Below, one piece after another: positions 1-6,663 of a stretch of DNA of 26,639 nucleotides (positions are counted from its first letter, which is position 1; every line of letters starts with the position of its first letter). The notes beneath the pieces were generated by a model. That model was not told the origin of the DNA. It was given only the letters and a program-made list of their open reading frames with translations, and did no database searches. Made by a program: the position numbers and the translations under genes. The stretch is from Dehalococcoidia bacterium UBA2158 (GTDB lineage Bacteria; Chloroflexota; Dehalococcoidia; Lucifugimonadales; UBA3495), in the NCBI GenBank assembly GCA_002328185.1, contig DCWQ01000035.1, positions 9,522 to 36,160 of the forward strand. Direction: 5' to 3'.

Positions 1-440
1 CGGTGCCAACCTCGGAGCCAACCGCGGAGCCAACCGCTGTCCCGGTGGCCGCCAAGTTTGTCTCGGTGCCCATCCTGGCCACCCGGGCCGACAACGTGGG
101 CAGCTTAGAGTTCGTCCTGGTCTATGACCCGGCCCAGCTGGAGTTGGCCCAGGTGGAGCGGGGGCTGCTATCCGGGGATGCGCTCATCGACTCCAATTCC
201 CCGAGACCAGGCCGTCTCTGGGCCGGCATCATCGACATCAATGGGATTAACGGAAGCGGGTCGGTGGCTGTGGTGAAGTTCATGGTACGGGACAACGTTG
301 GCGGCACCATGCCCTTCTCTTTGGAGAGCGTCGCCGCTTTCGACGCCAACACTTTAGTGGACATTGTCACCGGGACCACGCCGGGCGAGCTCAGCGGACC
401 CGGAACATCTCTTCTGTCTCCCATAGTGACTTTCCAGTAG
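1..440 (+). CDS. Cohesin-domain protein, C-terminal part (5' end outside window)
   Basis: The frame is open from the left window edge to a TAG at 438-440, so this is the C-terminal end of a longer protein. The first GTG at position 3 lies inside a Pro/Thr/Glu linker (PTSEPTAEPTAVPV) and is probably not the start. After the linker comes one domain of about 120 residues with the pattern of cohesin-like (CBM-related jelly-roll) modules: a GSLEFVLVYDPAQLEL strand pair, then VERGLLSG, then GRLWAGIIDINGINGSGSVAVV and KFMV. In this family the module binds dockerins or acts as a surface-attachment or carbohydrate-adhesion domain. Here it is presumably extracellular, on a Pro/Thr-rich stalk. No dockerin, sortase motif or membrane anchor follows the module. 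The gene is closed by a hairpin 31 nt downstream. Family assignment is by pattern only. Confidence 0.6.
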   Translation, partial: VPTSEPTAEPTAVPVAAKFVSVPILATRADNVGSLEFVLVYDPAQLELAQVERGLLSGDALIDSNSPRPGRLWAGIIDINGINGSGSVAVVKFMVRDNVGGTMPFSLESVAAFDANTLVDIVTGTTPGELSGPGTSLLSPIVTFQ

Positions 441-470
441 CCCGATAACCCGCCGCAATCAGTAGACCTA

Positions 471-510
471 GAGTGGAGGGCCGGTGATACCGGCCCTCCA
501 CTCATATTTT
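471..510 (+). terminator. Hairpin terminator after the cohesin-domain gene
   Basis: A perfect 15-bp inverted repeat (471-485 and 489-503, 3-nt loop GAT) is followed by ATATTTT. The T-run is short, but the stem is strong and GC-rich. The in-frame ATG at 484 of the next gene lies inside this hairpin, which argues that the next gene starts further downstream. Confidence 0.75.
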
Positions 511-516
511 GCCCTC

Positions 517-545
517 TTTCCACAAGTCCGGTTCTCGCCTACAAT
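517..545 (+). promoter_or_regulatory. Putative sigma-70 promoter of the GlcG-like gene
   Basis: A -35-like TTTCCA (517-522) and a -10-like TACAAT (540-545) are separated by 17 nt. They lie just past the preceding terminator and about 45 nt before the chosen TTG start. Prediction by eye. Confidence 0.45.
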
Positions 546-591
546 ATTGCCCAGTAACCACGCCCAAGCACGTAATTTTGGAGGGGATATT

Positions 592-1008
592 TTGGCTAGT
601 TTGAATCTCGCGGAAGCTGAAACGATCTTGGCAGGGTCCAAGGCGAAAATGATGGAATTAGGCGTAAAGATGAGCATCTCGGTGGTTGACCCACGAGGTG
701 ACCTCATCACCATGTGCAAGATGGACGGGGCTCCGTGGCGGACTCCCGTGGTATCCAGGGGCAAAGCGGTTGCCTCGGCCAGCTTTGAGGTTGCCAGCGG
801 CGCGCTGACCGACAACTCCCAAGCACCCATCTTCCGGGCTTTCATGGCCATGGAAGGCGGCCATTTCATCCCCGGCCAGGGCGCATTGCCCGTCTTCCGG
901 AACGGAGAGATCATCGGAGCGGTCGGCGGCAGCGGCGGCACGGCCCAAGAGGATGAAGACTGCGCCCGAGCAGGCATCGAAGCAGCCGGTTTCTCAGCAA
1001 CTCGGTAA
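592..1008 (+). CDS. GlcG/HbpS family protein (DUF336)
   Basis: About 138 residues, the usual length for GlcG/HbpS (DUF336) proteins. Recognisable features are the N-terminal helix LAEAETILAGSKAKMMELG, then MSISVVDPRGDLITMCKMDGA, the helix RGKAVASASFEV, and the C-terminal GALPVFRNGEIIGAVGGSGGTAQEDEDCARAGIEA. Relatives include the Streptomyces haem-binding protein HbpS, the C-terminal domain of PduO, and GlcG of the glycolate operon. The cellular role is often unknown. I chose TTG at 592 because GGAGG (580-584) lies 7 nt upstream and the protein then begins at the family's conserved first helix. The ATG at 484 would put the start inside a terminator hairpin and add residues with no family resemblance. 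It is monocistronic, with a strong terminator right after it. Confidence 0.85.
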   Translation: MASLNLAEAETILAGSKAKMMELGVKMSISVVDPRGDLITMCKMDGAPWRTPVVSRGKAVASASFEVASGALTDNSQAPIFRAFMAMEGGHFIPGQGALPVFRNGEIIGAVGGSGGTAQEDEDCARAGIEAAGFSATR

Positions 1009-1036
1009 CGTCTTACCAGAATTGGGAATTATGCGC

Positions 1037-1072
1037 AAAGAGGCGTCCCGAGTGACCGGGACGCCTCTTTTT
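1037..1072 (+). terminator. Rho-independent terminator after the GlcG-like gene
   Basis: A perfect 14-bp stem (1037-1050 and 1057-1070) encloses the 6-nt loop AGTGAC. The stem ends in a T-rich run (TTTTTATT). This is one of the clearest terminators in the window. Confidence 0.9.
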
Positions 1073-1170
1073 ATTACCGGCTTTTCTCAGTACAGTGGAC
1101 GGGTTGTCCGCTGGATTGTAGACTGACTCTCAGTTAACTGTGATCCCAAAACGGCCCCTGGAGCGTAACG

Positions 1171-2244
1171 ATGCACGTCGGCACATCGACTTTTTTCCAG
1201 AACTTTGGCCAGGCGATGACGGACCTAGAGGTCTATCAGAAGGAACTGCGCCTGGCTGACCTATGTGAACCTTTGGGCTATGACTCGATCTGGGCCGTGG
1301 AGCACCATTTCACCGACTACACCATGTGCCCCGACGTGCTCCAATTCCTCTCCTACATGGCCGGACGCACGGAACGCGTCCAATTGGGCAGCATGGTGGT
1401 CGTCCTGCCGTGGCACAACCCATTAAGGATCGCTGAGCAGTTCTCGGTGTTGGACCATCTGAGCGGCGGCCGGGCGGTGGTCGGCGTGGGCCGGGGCCTG
1501 GGCAGAGTGGAGTTCGATGGGTTTCAAGTGGACATGGCCGAGTCTCGGACCAGGTTCGCCGAAGGTACCAAGCTGTTGGTGGACGCGCTCGAAGACGGGG
1601 TCGCCGAGTTCGACGGAGAATTGATCAAGCAGCCCAAAGTCGACATCAGGCCCAGGCCGTACAAGAGTTTCAAAGGCCGGACCTACGCCGCCGCAGTCTC
1701 TCCGGAGTCGTCTCTAGCGCTCGCCCAGTTGGGCCTGGGCATGCTGATAATCCCCCAAAAGCCCTGGAGCGAAGTAGAGAACGAGTTGAAAGCCTACCGG
1801 GAGATCTTCCAAGAGGTCAACGGAGCGCCGGCGCCACCACCCATCGTCGTAGGGTTCACCTTCTGCCACGAGGACGAAGACACGGCGCGGGAGAAGGCCT
1901 CTGAGTTCGTCGGCAACTACTGGGACTCGATAATGGACCACTACGAGTTCCGCAGCGACCACCTGAAGATGACCAAGGGCTACGAGTACTACGGCAAGTT
2001 CACCGAGAAAATCGAGCAGTACGGCAATCAGGACGTGAAGAACTTCTTCCTGGACCTGCAAGTGTGGGGGACACCGGAACAGTGTTACGAAAAGATCATG
2101 ACCAATCGCGGCCGCATCGGCAGCGAGTCATATCTTGCAGCTTTCAGCTTTGGGGGCATGCCCTACGATGAGGTCGAAAAAAGCATGAGGCTCTTCGCCG
2201 AAAAAGTGATGCCACGACTAAAATCGGTCCCTGCCGTCGTATAA
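1171..2244 (+). CDS. LLM-class flavin-dependent monooxygenase
   Basis: 357 residues of the bacterial luciferase-like (LLM) TIM-barrel superfamily. Typical features are the start MHVGTSTFFQNF, then LADLCEPLGYDSIWAVEHHF near residues 28-48. Next come GSMVVVLPWHNPLRIAEQF and the SGGRAVVGVGRGLGRVEF segment that binds flavin phosphate. These enzymes use FMNH2 (less often F420) and O2 to oxygenate aldehydes, sulfur or nitrogen compounds, or terpenoids. The substrate cannot be told here. ATG 1171 is preceded by GGAG (1160-1163) at 7-nt spacing. The gene is monocistronic and convergent with the sarcosine-oxidase-like gene, with only 16 nt between the two stops and no intrinsic terminator in that gap. 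A 10-bp palindrome CAGTTAACTG lies about 30 nt upstream. Confidence 0.88.
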   Translation: MHVGTSTFFQNFGQAMTDLEVYQKELRLADLCEPLGYDSIWAVEHHFTDYTMCPDVLQFLSYMAGRTERVQLGSMVVVLPWHNPLRIAEQFSVLDHLSGGRAVVGVGRGLGRVEFDGFQVDMAESRTRFAEGTKLLVDALEDGVAEFDGELIKQPKVDIRPRPYKSFKGRTYAAAVSPESSLALAQLGLGMLIIPQKPWSEVENELKAYREIFQEVNGAPAPPPIVVGFTFCHEDEDTAREKASEFVGNYWDSIMDHYEFRSDHLKMTKGYEYYGKFTEKIEQYGNQDVKNFFLDLQVWGTPEQCYEKIMTNRGRIGSESYLAAFSFGGMPYDEVEKSMRLFAEKVMPRLKSVPAVV

Positions 2245-2260
2245 GTTGGCCGGCGTCTGA

Positions 2261-3436
2261 TCACTCGCCGGTGTACCGGATGTCCTCGCTCGTGATCTCG
2301 CCCAGGGGCCGCCAGGCGAACCGTTCGCTATAGGCGTTTTCGGTGCCTTCCAATGCGTCGGCCGCCAGCCCTCCCAGCACGGGCGCGAATTTGAATGCAT
2401 GCCCACTGCCGCCGGCGGCCACCACCAACCCTTGCCGCTCCGGGTCACGGCCGATCCAGAAGTCTCCGTCCCAGGTGTCGCAGTAGAGACACATCTTGGT
2501 CCTGTGGAAGGGGAGCGACGCCAGCGACGGCAACGACTGGGCCAAGAAATTCCGACAGAGGGTTTCCTGCTCCGGGACGATTACCCTCTCTGCGTCGGCG
2601 TGGACCCGCCTGCCTGGCCCGTGGTTAGCCATCTTGACCACACCCTCATCGTTGACCGGAAAGCCGTACCAGCCGCTCCGTGGGATGTCCGCTCCCCAGG
2701 GAGGAAAGGACGGCGCCCGGTAACTCTCAATGTCCTCAGGCTTGAAATAAAAGATGGGCTGGCCTACCGGCCACATGCGGTCTGCAAGGTCGGGTAGCAA
2801 GATTGGCGTCCATACCCCGGTGGCCACGACCATCCAATCGGCCCGCAGTTCGGTTCCACCAGAGGAAACAGCCCCAGTTACCCGGTTGCCCTCTTGCAGC
2901 AGGCTTGCCGCAGGAAACCCAGTCACGATTGACACTCCGGCGTTGGCGGCGTCTTCTGCCAGGTTGGCGGTTATCTCTCCGGCCTCGGCCCACCCGGCCC
3001 TCGGATTGAAGTAGCCGTCAATGTAGTGCTCTGAGTTCCAGTGGGGGTAGCGCGAGGGCAGGTCGCCGGCCGAAAGCTTCTCCAAAGGGAAACCACGGCT
3101 GCTCAGAAGGCTGTATGAGTCCTGCTCAAACGACCCGGCAGCCATGGGGACGCTGGACATGAGCAGGAACCCGTCTTCGTGGTAGAGGTCCCGGCCCCAG
3201 CGGGCGTTCCAGCGGTGCCAGCCCTCGATCGCGGCGGCGCCCAGCGAGGAATACAGTCCGTCAGCCCCGTAATCCATGCGCACCATGCGGCTGACGTCGT
3301 TGGAGGCCGCCAGTGGGTGTGGGACCGGGCCTGGGTCGGCCACGGTCACCTGATGACCACGCTGCTGTAGTTCCAGCGCCGTGGTTAGGCCGAAGATGCC
3401 GGCCCCAATGACCAGCACCGAGTTGTTAGATGGCAT
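2261..3436 (-). CDS. FAD-dependent oxidoreductase, monomeric sarcosine oxidase-like (DAO family)
   Basis: 391 residues, close to monomeric sarcosine oxidase (about 390). The Rossmann motif VIGAGIFGLTTALELQQRG sits at residues 9-27, followed by SRMVRMDYG (residues 49-57), the flavin-contact region. The C-terminal motif AAGGSGHAFKFAPVLG (about 340-355) is typical of sarcosine and N-methyl-amino-acid oxidases. Cys316, in MCLYC, aligns by context with the cysteine that binds FAD covalently in monomeric sarcosine oxidase. Lys268 (VVKMANHG) falls near the oxygen-activating lysine. The expected reaction is oxidative removal of an N-methyl group or amine oxidation with release of H2O2; the substrate is unknown. 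The start lies 3 nt after the stop of the DsbA/FrnE-like gene, so the two are probably co-translated. Confidence 0.85.
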   Translation of the reverse strand: MPSNNSVLVIGAGIFGLTTALELQQRGHQVTVADPGPVPHPLAASNDVSRMVRMDYGADGLYSSLGAAAIEGWHRWNARWGRDLYHEDGFLLMSSVPMAAGSFEQDSYSLLSSRGFPLEKLSAGDLPSRYPHWNSEHYIDGYFNPRAGWAEAGEITANLAEDAANAGVSIVTGFPAASLLQEGNRVTGAVSSGGTELRADWMVVATGVWTPILLPDLADRMWPVGQPIFYFKPEDIESYRAPSFPPWGADIPRSGWYGFPVNDEGVVKMANHGPGRRVHADAERVIVPEQETLCRNFLAQSLPSLASLPFHRTKMCLYCDTWDGDFWIGRDPERQGLVVAAGGSGHAFKFAPVLGGLAADALEGTENAYSERFAWRPLGEITSEDIRYTGE

Positions 3437-3439
3437 GGC

Positions 3440-4048
3440 TCACCCGGCAGAGGCGGACTTAATGGCTTCCCGCAGTTCCTCGATGCTGACGTCGCCGCCG
3501 AAGAGCTCACCTCCGATCAAGTAGGTGGGAGTGCCGGCCACGCCTTTCTCTTTAGCAGCCTCGTACTCCCACATTACTGTCTCACGGTACTCGCCGGACT
3601 CGATGCGAGGGCCCAGGTCCGCCCAGTCCATCCCCGCGGCCTCGGCGAAGCCCTTCAACACGTCCAGGTCGTTGATGTCGGCTCCAGACTCCCAGTACCC
3701 CTGGGAAGCCAGGTGATGGAGTAACCCGTCTTTGCCTTGCGCTTTGGCGTAGACGGTGGCCTCGTGGGCCCGCAAGGTATTGGGCGACCACTGAGGGCGG
3801 CGCATCACCAGGTCCACGCCTTTGGCTCGTTCTTGCATCGCGGCATTCAGTTCCGTTTGAGTCTCTCCGTCGAACAAGCGGCGTTCTTCGCCCTCCAGGG
3901 GACGTTCCGGCCGCAACAGATAGGGTTTTCGGTCAACCTCAAAGGACATTTCTTTGGCCAATATGTCGAGCCTGCCCAGGCCGACGTAGCAAAAGGGTCA
4001 AGTGTAGTCGTACCAGACGGTGACGCTTACCGCGGCGGAAGTAGCCAT
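3440..4048 (-). CDS. DsbA/FrnE-family thiol oxidoreductase with in-frame UGA: probable selenoprotein (UxxC)
   Basis: Read from ATG 4048, the protein is 202 residues with one in-frame UGA at codon 17 (4000-3998). The start is supported by AGAGG at 4054-4058. The N-terminus is MATSAAVSVTVWYDYT, then UGA, then PFCYVGLGRLDIL. This is the beta-strand plus active-site motif of the DsbA/FrnE/2-hydroxychromene-2-carboxylate isomerase family, with UGA exactly at the first Cys of CPFC. The rest is intact and typical: FEVDRKPYLLRPERP, SPNTLRAHEATVYAKAQG, then GVAGTPTYLIGG with the cis-proline at Pro174. A SECIS-like hairpin follows the UGA. The product would be a UxxC thiol-disulfide redox enzyme or isomerase with no signal peptide, hence cytoplasmic. 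A gene call that stops at UGA starts at TTG 3961 and loses the active site. A nonsense mutation is the alternative, but its exact position makes that less likely. It is followed 3 nt later by the flavoprotein gene. Confidence 0.82.
3965..3985 (-). promoter_or_regulatory. Candidate bacterial SECIS hairpin
   Basis: On the mRNA, GUCG-GCCU (3985-3978) pairs with AGGC-CGAC (3973-3970 and 3968-3965). This gives 8 bp with a single bulged U at 3969 and a 4-nt apical loop GGGC (3977-3974). The loop begins 20 nt after the UGA and its first base is G. Both match the published bacterial SECIS geometry as I know it: a short apical loop, an early G, and a loop about 16-37 nt from the UGA. The E. coli fdhF element also has a 4-nt loop and a bulged U, although its bulge is on the 5' side. 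Confidence 0.62.
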
Positions 4049-4087
4049 TAATACCTCTAAATTCCATCCCAGGGATAATTTCGGCGT

Positions 4088-4096
4088 ATTGTAGCA
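4088..4096 (-). promoter_or_regulatory. Putative extended -10 promoter of the selenoprotein/oxidase operon
   Basis: On the minus strand TGC-TACAAT (4096-4088) is a TGn extended -10 element, about 40 nt upstream of ATG 4048. There is no convincing -35 box at the usual distance (CAAGAA), which is tolerable for extended -10 promoters. Confidence 0.45.
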
Positions 4097-4099
4097 CGC

Positions 4100-4275
4100 T
4101 CGATCACACGTTCTTGCCGGAAACTCGGCCTGATGCCGCAGATGACGAATAGACGTGGTTGAGGGGTCGATGGTTCTCTCAAAGTCATTCGGCAGCCGCG
4201 AGATATGGCCCTCGCCAAAATGACAAAGGCCACCGCGGCAATCGCGGCGACCTTATTGTTCACTCGTAGAGAGCG
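4100..4275. repeat. Possible degenerate intergenic repeat
   Basis: The spacer between the esterase and the selenoprotein gene contains, on the minus strand, TTTGTCATTTTGGCGAGGG followed by ATATCTCGCGG and GAATGACTTTGAGAG. This resembles the 'GTCATTCTGA...AATCTCG' dispersed intergenic repeats found in many bacterial genomes. The minus-strand open frame across it (4057-4263) has a hydrophobic start but no family resemblance and looks accidental. Low confidence. Confidence 0.25.
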
Positions 4276-4281
4276 GGCTAG

Positions 4282-5232
4282 TTAATCTGCGGTGTTGGGA
4301 GCCCCAGACTTGGCGAAGGCGCTCCGCAGGGCAGCGGAAGCTTCGTCCACAGCCTGCTGGCTCTTGTCCACAACGGCATTCATGTTGAAGAAGCCGTGGA
4401 TCACGCCGTCATAGCGGGTGGCAGTGGTCGCCACGCCGGCCTCGCTGAGGCGTTTGGCGTAGGCCTCGCCCTCATCCCGAAGCGGGTCGTATTCAGCCGT
4501 TATCACCAATGCAGGCGGCTGCCCAGCCAGACTCTTGGCCTGTAGTGGGGCCGCGTACGGGTTGGAGGCATCATCCATGCTTGCCAGGTAATGCTTCCAG
4601 TACCACTCCATGGTGACCTTGGTCAGGCCGAACCCCTCGGCGTTGTCGCTGTAGGACACGGTTGTGAAGTTCACATCCGTGACGGGGTATATCAGGAGCT
4701 GCAACGCGATCTCAGGGCCGCCTCGGTCCGCCGCCATCAAACACATGGCCGCAGCTATGTTGCCACCGGCGCTGTCGCCGCCTACGGCCAGCCGGGAGGC
4801 GTCACCGTTGATACTGGCGGCGTTTTCTACCGCCCAGGTGGTTGTCGCCCAGCAGTCGTCTGCAGGGCCAGGGAACTTGGTCTCAGGGGACAGGCGGTAG
4901 TCCACGGAGACAACCACGCACTTGCCGCCCACACACAGGTCGCGGGCAGTGGCATCGGCCGATTCCAGGTCGCCCACCACCCAGCCGCCGCCGTGGTACC
5001 AGGCCAGGATGGGGAAGGGCCCGCTGCCCTCGGGCGTGTAGATACGCACGGGAACATCGCCGTCGGAACTAGGTATGTCCCGATCTTCCACCTTGGCGAC
5101 TTCCGGGCCCGCTGGGCGGGGCCGCTTCTTGGCGTTGGCCCTGGCTTCTTGTGGGCTAACGGTATAGGGCGCGGGCAGCCCGAGGGCGGCCGTGGCCTCC
5201 ATGACTTGCTTGATCTGTGGGTCTAGCGGCAT
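4282..5232 (-). CDS. Alpha/beta hydrolase, HSL (hormone-sensitive lipase) family esterase
   Basis: 316 residues, standard for bacterial HSL-family esterases. The oxyanion-hole motif HGGG is at residues 80-83 (WYHGGGWVVGDLES). The nucleophile motif GDSAGG is at 152-157, with Ser154. The remaining triad members are Asp249 (AEYDPLRDE) and His279 (VIHGFFNM). The expected activity is hydrolysis of short-chain carboxylic esters in the cytoplasm; there is no signal peptide. ATG 5232 has GAGG about 6 nt upstream. It is the last gene of the minus-strand cluster that begins with the quinone reductase at 7647, but it may also have its own promoter (TATAAT at 5294-5289). Confidence 0.92.
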   Translation of the reverse strand: MPLDPQIKQVMEATAALGLPAPYTVSPQEARANAKKRPRPAGPEVAKVEDRDIPSSDGDVPVRIYTPEGSGPFPILAWYHGGGWVVGDLESADATARDLCVGGKCVVVSVDYRLSPETKFPGPADDCWATTTWAVENAASINGDASRLAVGGDSAGGNIAAAMCLMAADRGGPEIALQLLIYPVTDVNFTTVSYSDNAEGFGLTKVTMEWYWKHYLASMDDASNPYAAPLQAKSLAGQPPALVITAEYDPLRDEGEAYAKRLSEAGVATTATRYDGVIHGFFNMNAVVDKSQQAVDEASAALRSAFAKSGAPNTAD

Positions 5233-5288
5233 CTCATACCTCGTTCGTTGTTCCGAGTTGTCTCGTAGGATCGGTAAACAGTGATGGC

Positions 5289-5294
5289 ATTATA
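5289..5294 (-). promoter_or_regulatory. Consensus -10 element upstream of the esterase
   Basis: A perfect TATAAT on the minus strand (5294-5289) lies about 57 nt before ATG 5232, in the gap after the SDR stop at 5316. No good -35 box is visible 16-18 nt further upstream. An internal promoter is possible. Confidence 0.35.
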
Positions 5295-5315
5295 TCCGAT
5301 GGGACGCGCGATGAA

Positions 5316-6140
5316 TCAGCTATCTGAACCGGGGTCCCAGATCCAGTATTTGGCGATGGCGCCACCGTCTACCCGCAGGTCGAAACCGGTGATCATCTCA
5401 GCTTCGTCCGAGGCCAGGAACGCCGCAGCTTTGCCGTAGTGGCTGGGGCTAGGCATCTTCTGCATGGGCAAGCCTTCGCCTGGATTAGCCGGCCAACCGC
5501 GCATCCGCTGCCCCATCCTGGGGCCGGGCCAATCGACGCCCCAACGCTTGGCCCGCTCCAGACCCTCTTCTCTGTCGGTGGCGGTGGGAGTGATGCTATT
5601 GACCCTGATGCAGTGTTCGGCCAGGTCCATGGCGACTGCGCGGGTGAAGTTCAGCAGGCCCCCCTTGGCGGTGCCATAGCCGATGTTGCCCGGCTCACCC
5701 TGGTGGCCAGCCGTGGAGATGATGTTGATCATGTTGCCGTGGCGGCCGTGCTCAATCATCTCTTTGGCGATGAACTTGGTGAACAGAAAAGCGCCGGTCA
5801 GTAGCACGTCGGTCTGACGCCGCCATTCGTCCAGCGGCATGTCCAAGATGCCTTTGGTGTTGAAGAGAGTGGCGCCGTTGACCAGGATGTCCACGCAGCC
5901 AAAGGCCTCTTTTGCCTGCGCCACGGCTGCTGTCACCTGGGCTTGGTCGGTTACGTCACAGGCGATGGAGATTGCGCGCCGTCCGGCGTCGGTCACCGAC
6001 TTGGCACACTGCTCGGCGTACTTGGGGTTGATGTCGATGCAGACCAGGTCGGCCCCTTCCGCGGCCAGGCCCTCCGCTATGCCGCCCATGATGTTAGGGC
6101 TGGTGCCCGTGACCATCGCGACTTTGCCTTCAAGTTTCAT
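5316..6140 (-). CDS. SDR-family oxidoreductase
   Basis: 274 residues with the short-chain dehydrogenase/reductase layout. The nucleotide-binding segment VTGTSPNIMGGIAEGLAAEG is at residues 10-29, Asp37 and CDVTD (61-65) contact the cofactor, and NGA is at 88-90. The catalytic residues are Ser142 (IISTAGH), Tyr155 and Lys159 (YGTAK). The glycine motif has a longer gap than the textbook TGxxxGxG (TG, six residues, GG). It is a known-looking variant rather than damage, because everything else is conserved. Asp37 after the second strand suggests NAD(H) preference. An insertion of about 35 residues before the last strand (RWGVDWPGPRMG region) likely forms a substrate lid. The substrate is unknown. 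ATG 6140 is preceded by AAAGG about 8 nt upstream. Confidence 0.9.
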   Translation of the reverse strand: MKLEGKVAMVTGTSPNIMGGIAEGLAAEGADLVCIDINPKYAEQCAKSVTDAGRRAISIACDVTDQAQVTAAVAQAKEAFGCVDILVNGATLFNTKGILDMPLDEWRRQTDVLLTGAFLFTKFIAKEMIEHGRHGNMINIISTAGHQGEPGNIGYGTAKGGLLNFTRAVAMDLAEHCIRVNSITPTATDREEGLERAKRWGVDWPGPRMGQRMRGWPANPGEGLPMQKMPSPSHYGKAAAFLASDEAEMITGFDLRVDGGAIAKYWIWDPGSDS

Positions 6141-6167
6141 CTCATTTACCTTTATTGACCAGGCAGA

Positions 6168-6626
6168 TCATCGTTTTTTGAGACTGGCTTGCCACTTTTC
6201 GTGGAGCGGGACTTCCTCGCCAACCAAGTGCAGGTAGTAATAACAGCCCCATCTCTCCCAAGAATTTGAGCCGCCTCCGCAGGTCTTTGACCAGGCTGGG
6301 AAAGTCCCCGTGGGATCGGAAATATGCCTGGAAATCGCTGAATTCAACCTCAATTTGCAACAACGTCTGGGCGTTGCTGACCACGGCTTCCAGCTTGCGG
6401 CGGTTTCTGATGACGCGGGTGTCCTCGGTCAATCCGTCTATCTCAGCAAGAGTCATGCCGGCCAGCTTCGCGGCGTCGAAATCATGGAACGCCTCGCGAG
6501 TGACGGGCCACTTGGATTCGACAATCTTGTAGGACATCCTCGACTGGAAGACCACTTTACTCATGATTTCTTGGTAGTCGCCGGGGTTTTTGGGGTGATC
6601 TTTTCCGGTTCCTGCATCTCTGGCAT
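6168..6626 (-). pseudogene. Short DNA-3-methyladenine glycosylase I-like protein, twice frameshifted
   Basis: Three reading frames join into one protein of about 150 residues resembling short Tag-type (HhH-GPD) glycosylases. Frame one starts at ATG 6626 with a strong GGAGGA (6636-6631) and reads MPEMQEPEKITPK. Near the AAAAACCCC run (about 6575-6590) the reading passes to NPGDYQEIMSKVVFQSRMSY, then SKWPVTREAFHDFD and LTEDTRVIRNRRKLEAVVSNAQ, ending LRRRLKFLGEMG. At the run of four G (CCCC, 6247-6250 on plus) it shifts again into CYYYLHLVGEEVPLHEKW and stops at 6168. Both breaks are at homopolymers, so either sequencing indels or genuine decay could explain them. As it stands, only the middle frame (6564-6142, 140 aa) is open. 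The family excises alkylated bases. The N-terminal part of full-length Tag is absent, as in other short members. Confidence 0.68.
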
Positions 6627-6663
6627 CTGTTCCTCCGGGTGCCCGGTAGGCGCTAGTCTCCGG

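Noticed and set aside
484..591. Upstream start (ATG 484) for the GlcG-like gene
   Set aside because: It lies inside a strong terminator hairpin, lacks a ribosome binding site and adds residues without family resemblance; TTG 592 has GGAGG.
3440..3961. DsbA-like gene starting at TTG 3961 as an intact 173-aa protein
   Set aside because: It would lack the first beta strand and the CxxC active site. There is no ribosome binding site at that TTG, and the same frame continues upstream through UGA to a well-placed ATG.
4057..4263. 68-codon open frame on the minus strand with a hydrophobic start
   Set aside because: It spans repeat-like intergenic sequence and the promoter of the next gene, and has no recognisable family or convincing ribosome binding site.
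4591..5226. 211-codon open frame on the plus strand
   Set aside because: Antisense shadow of the HSL esterase with its complete catalytic triad.
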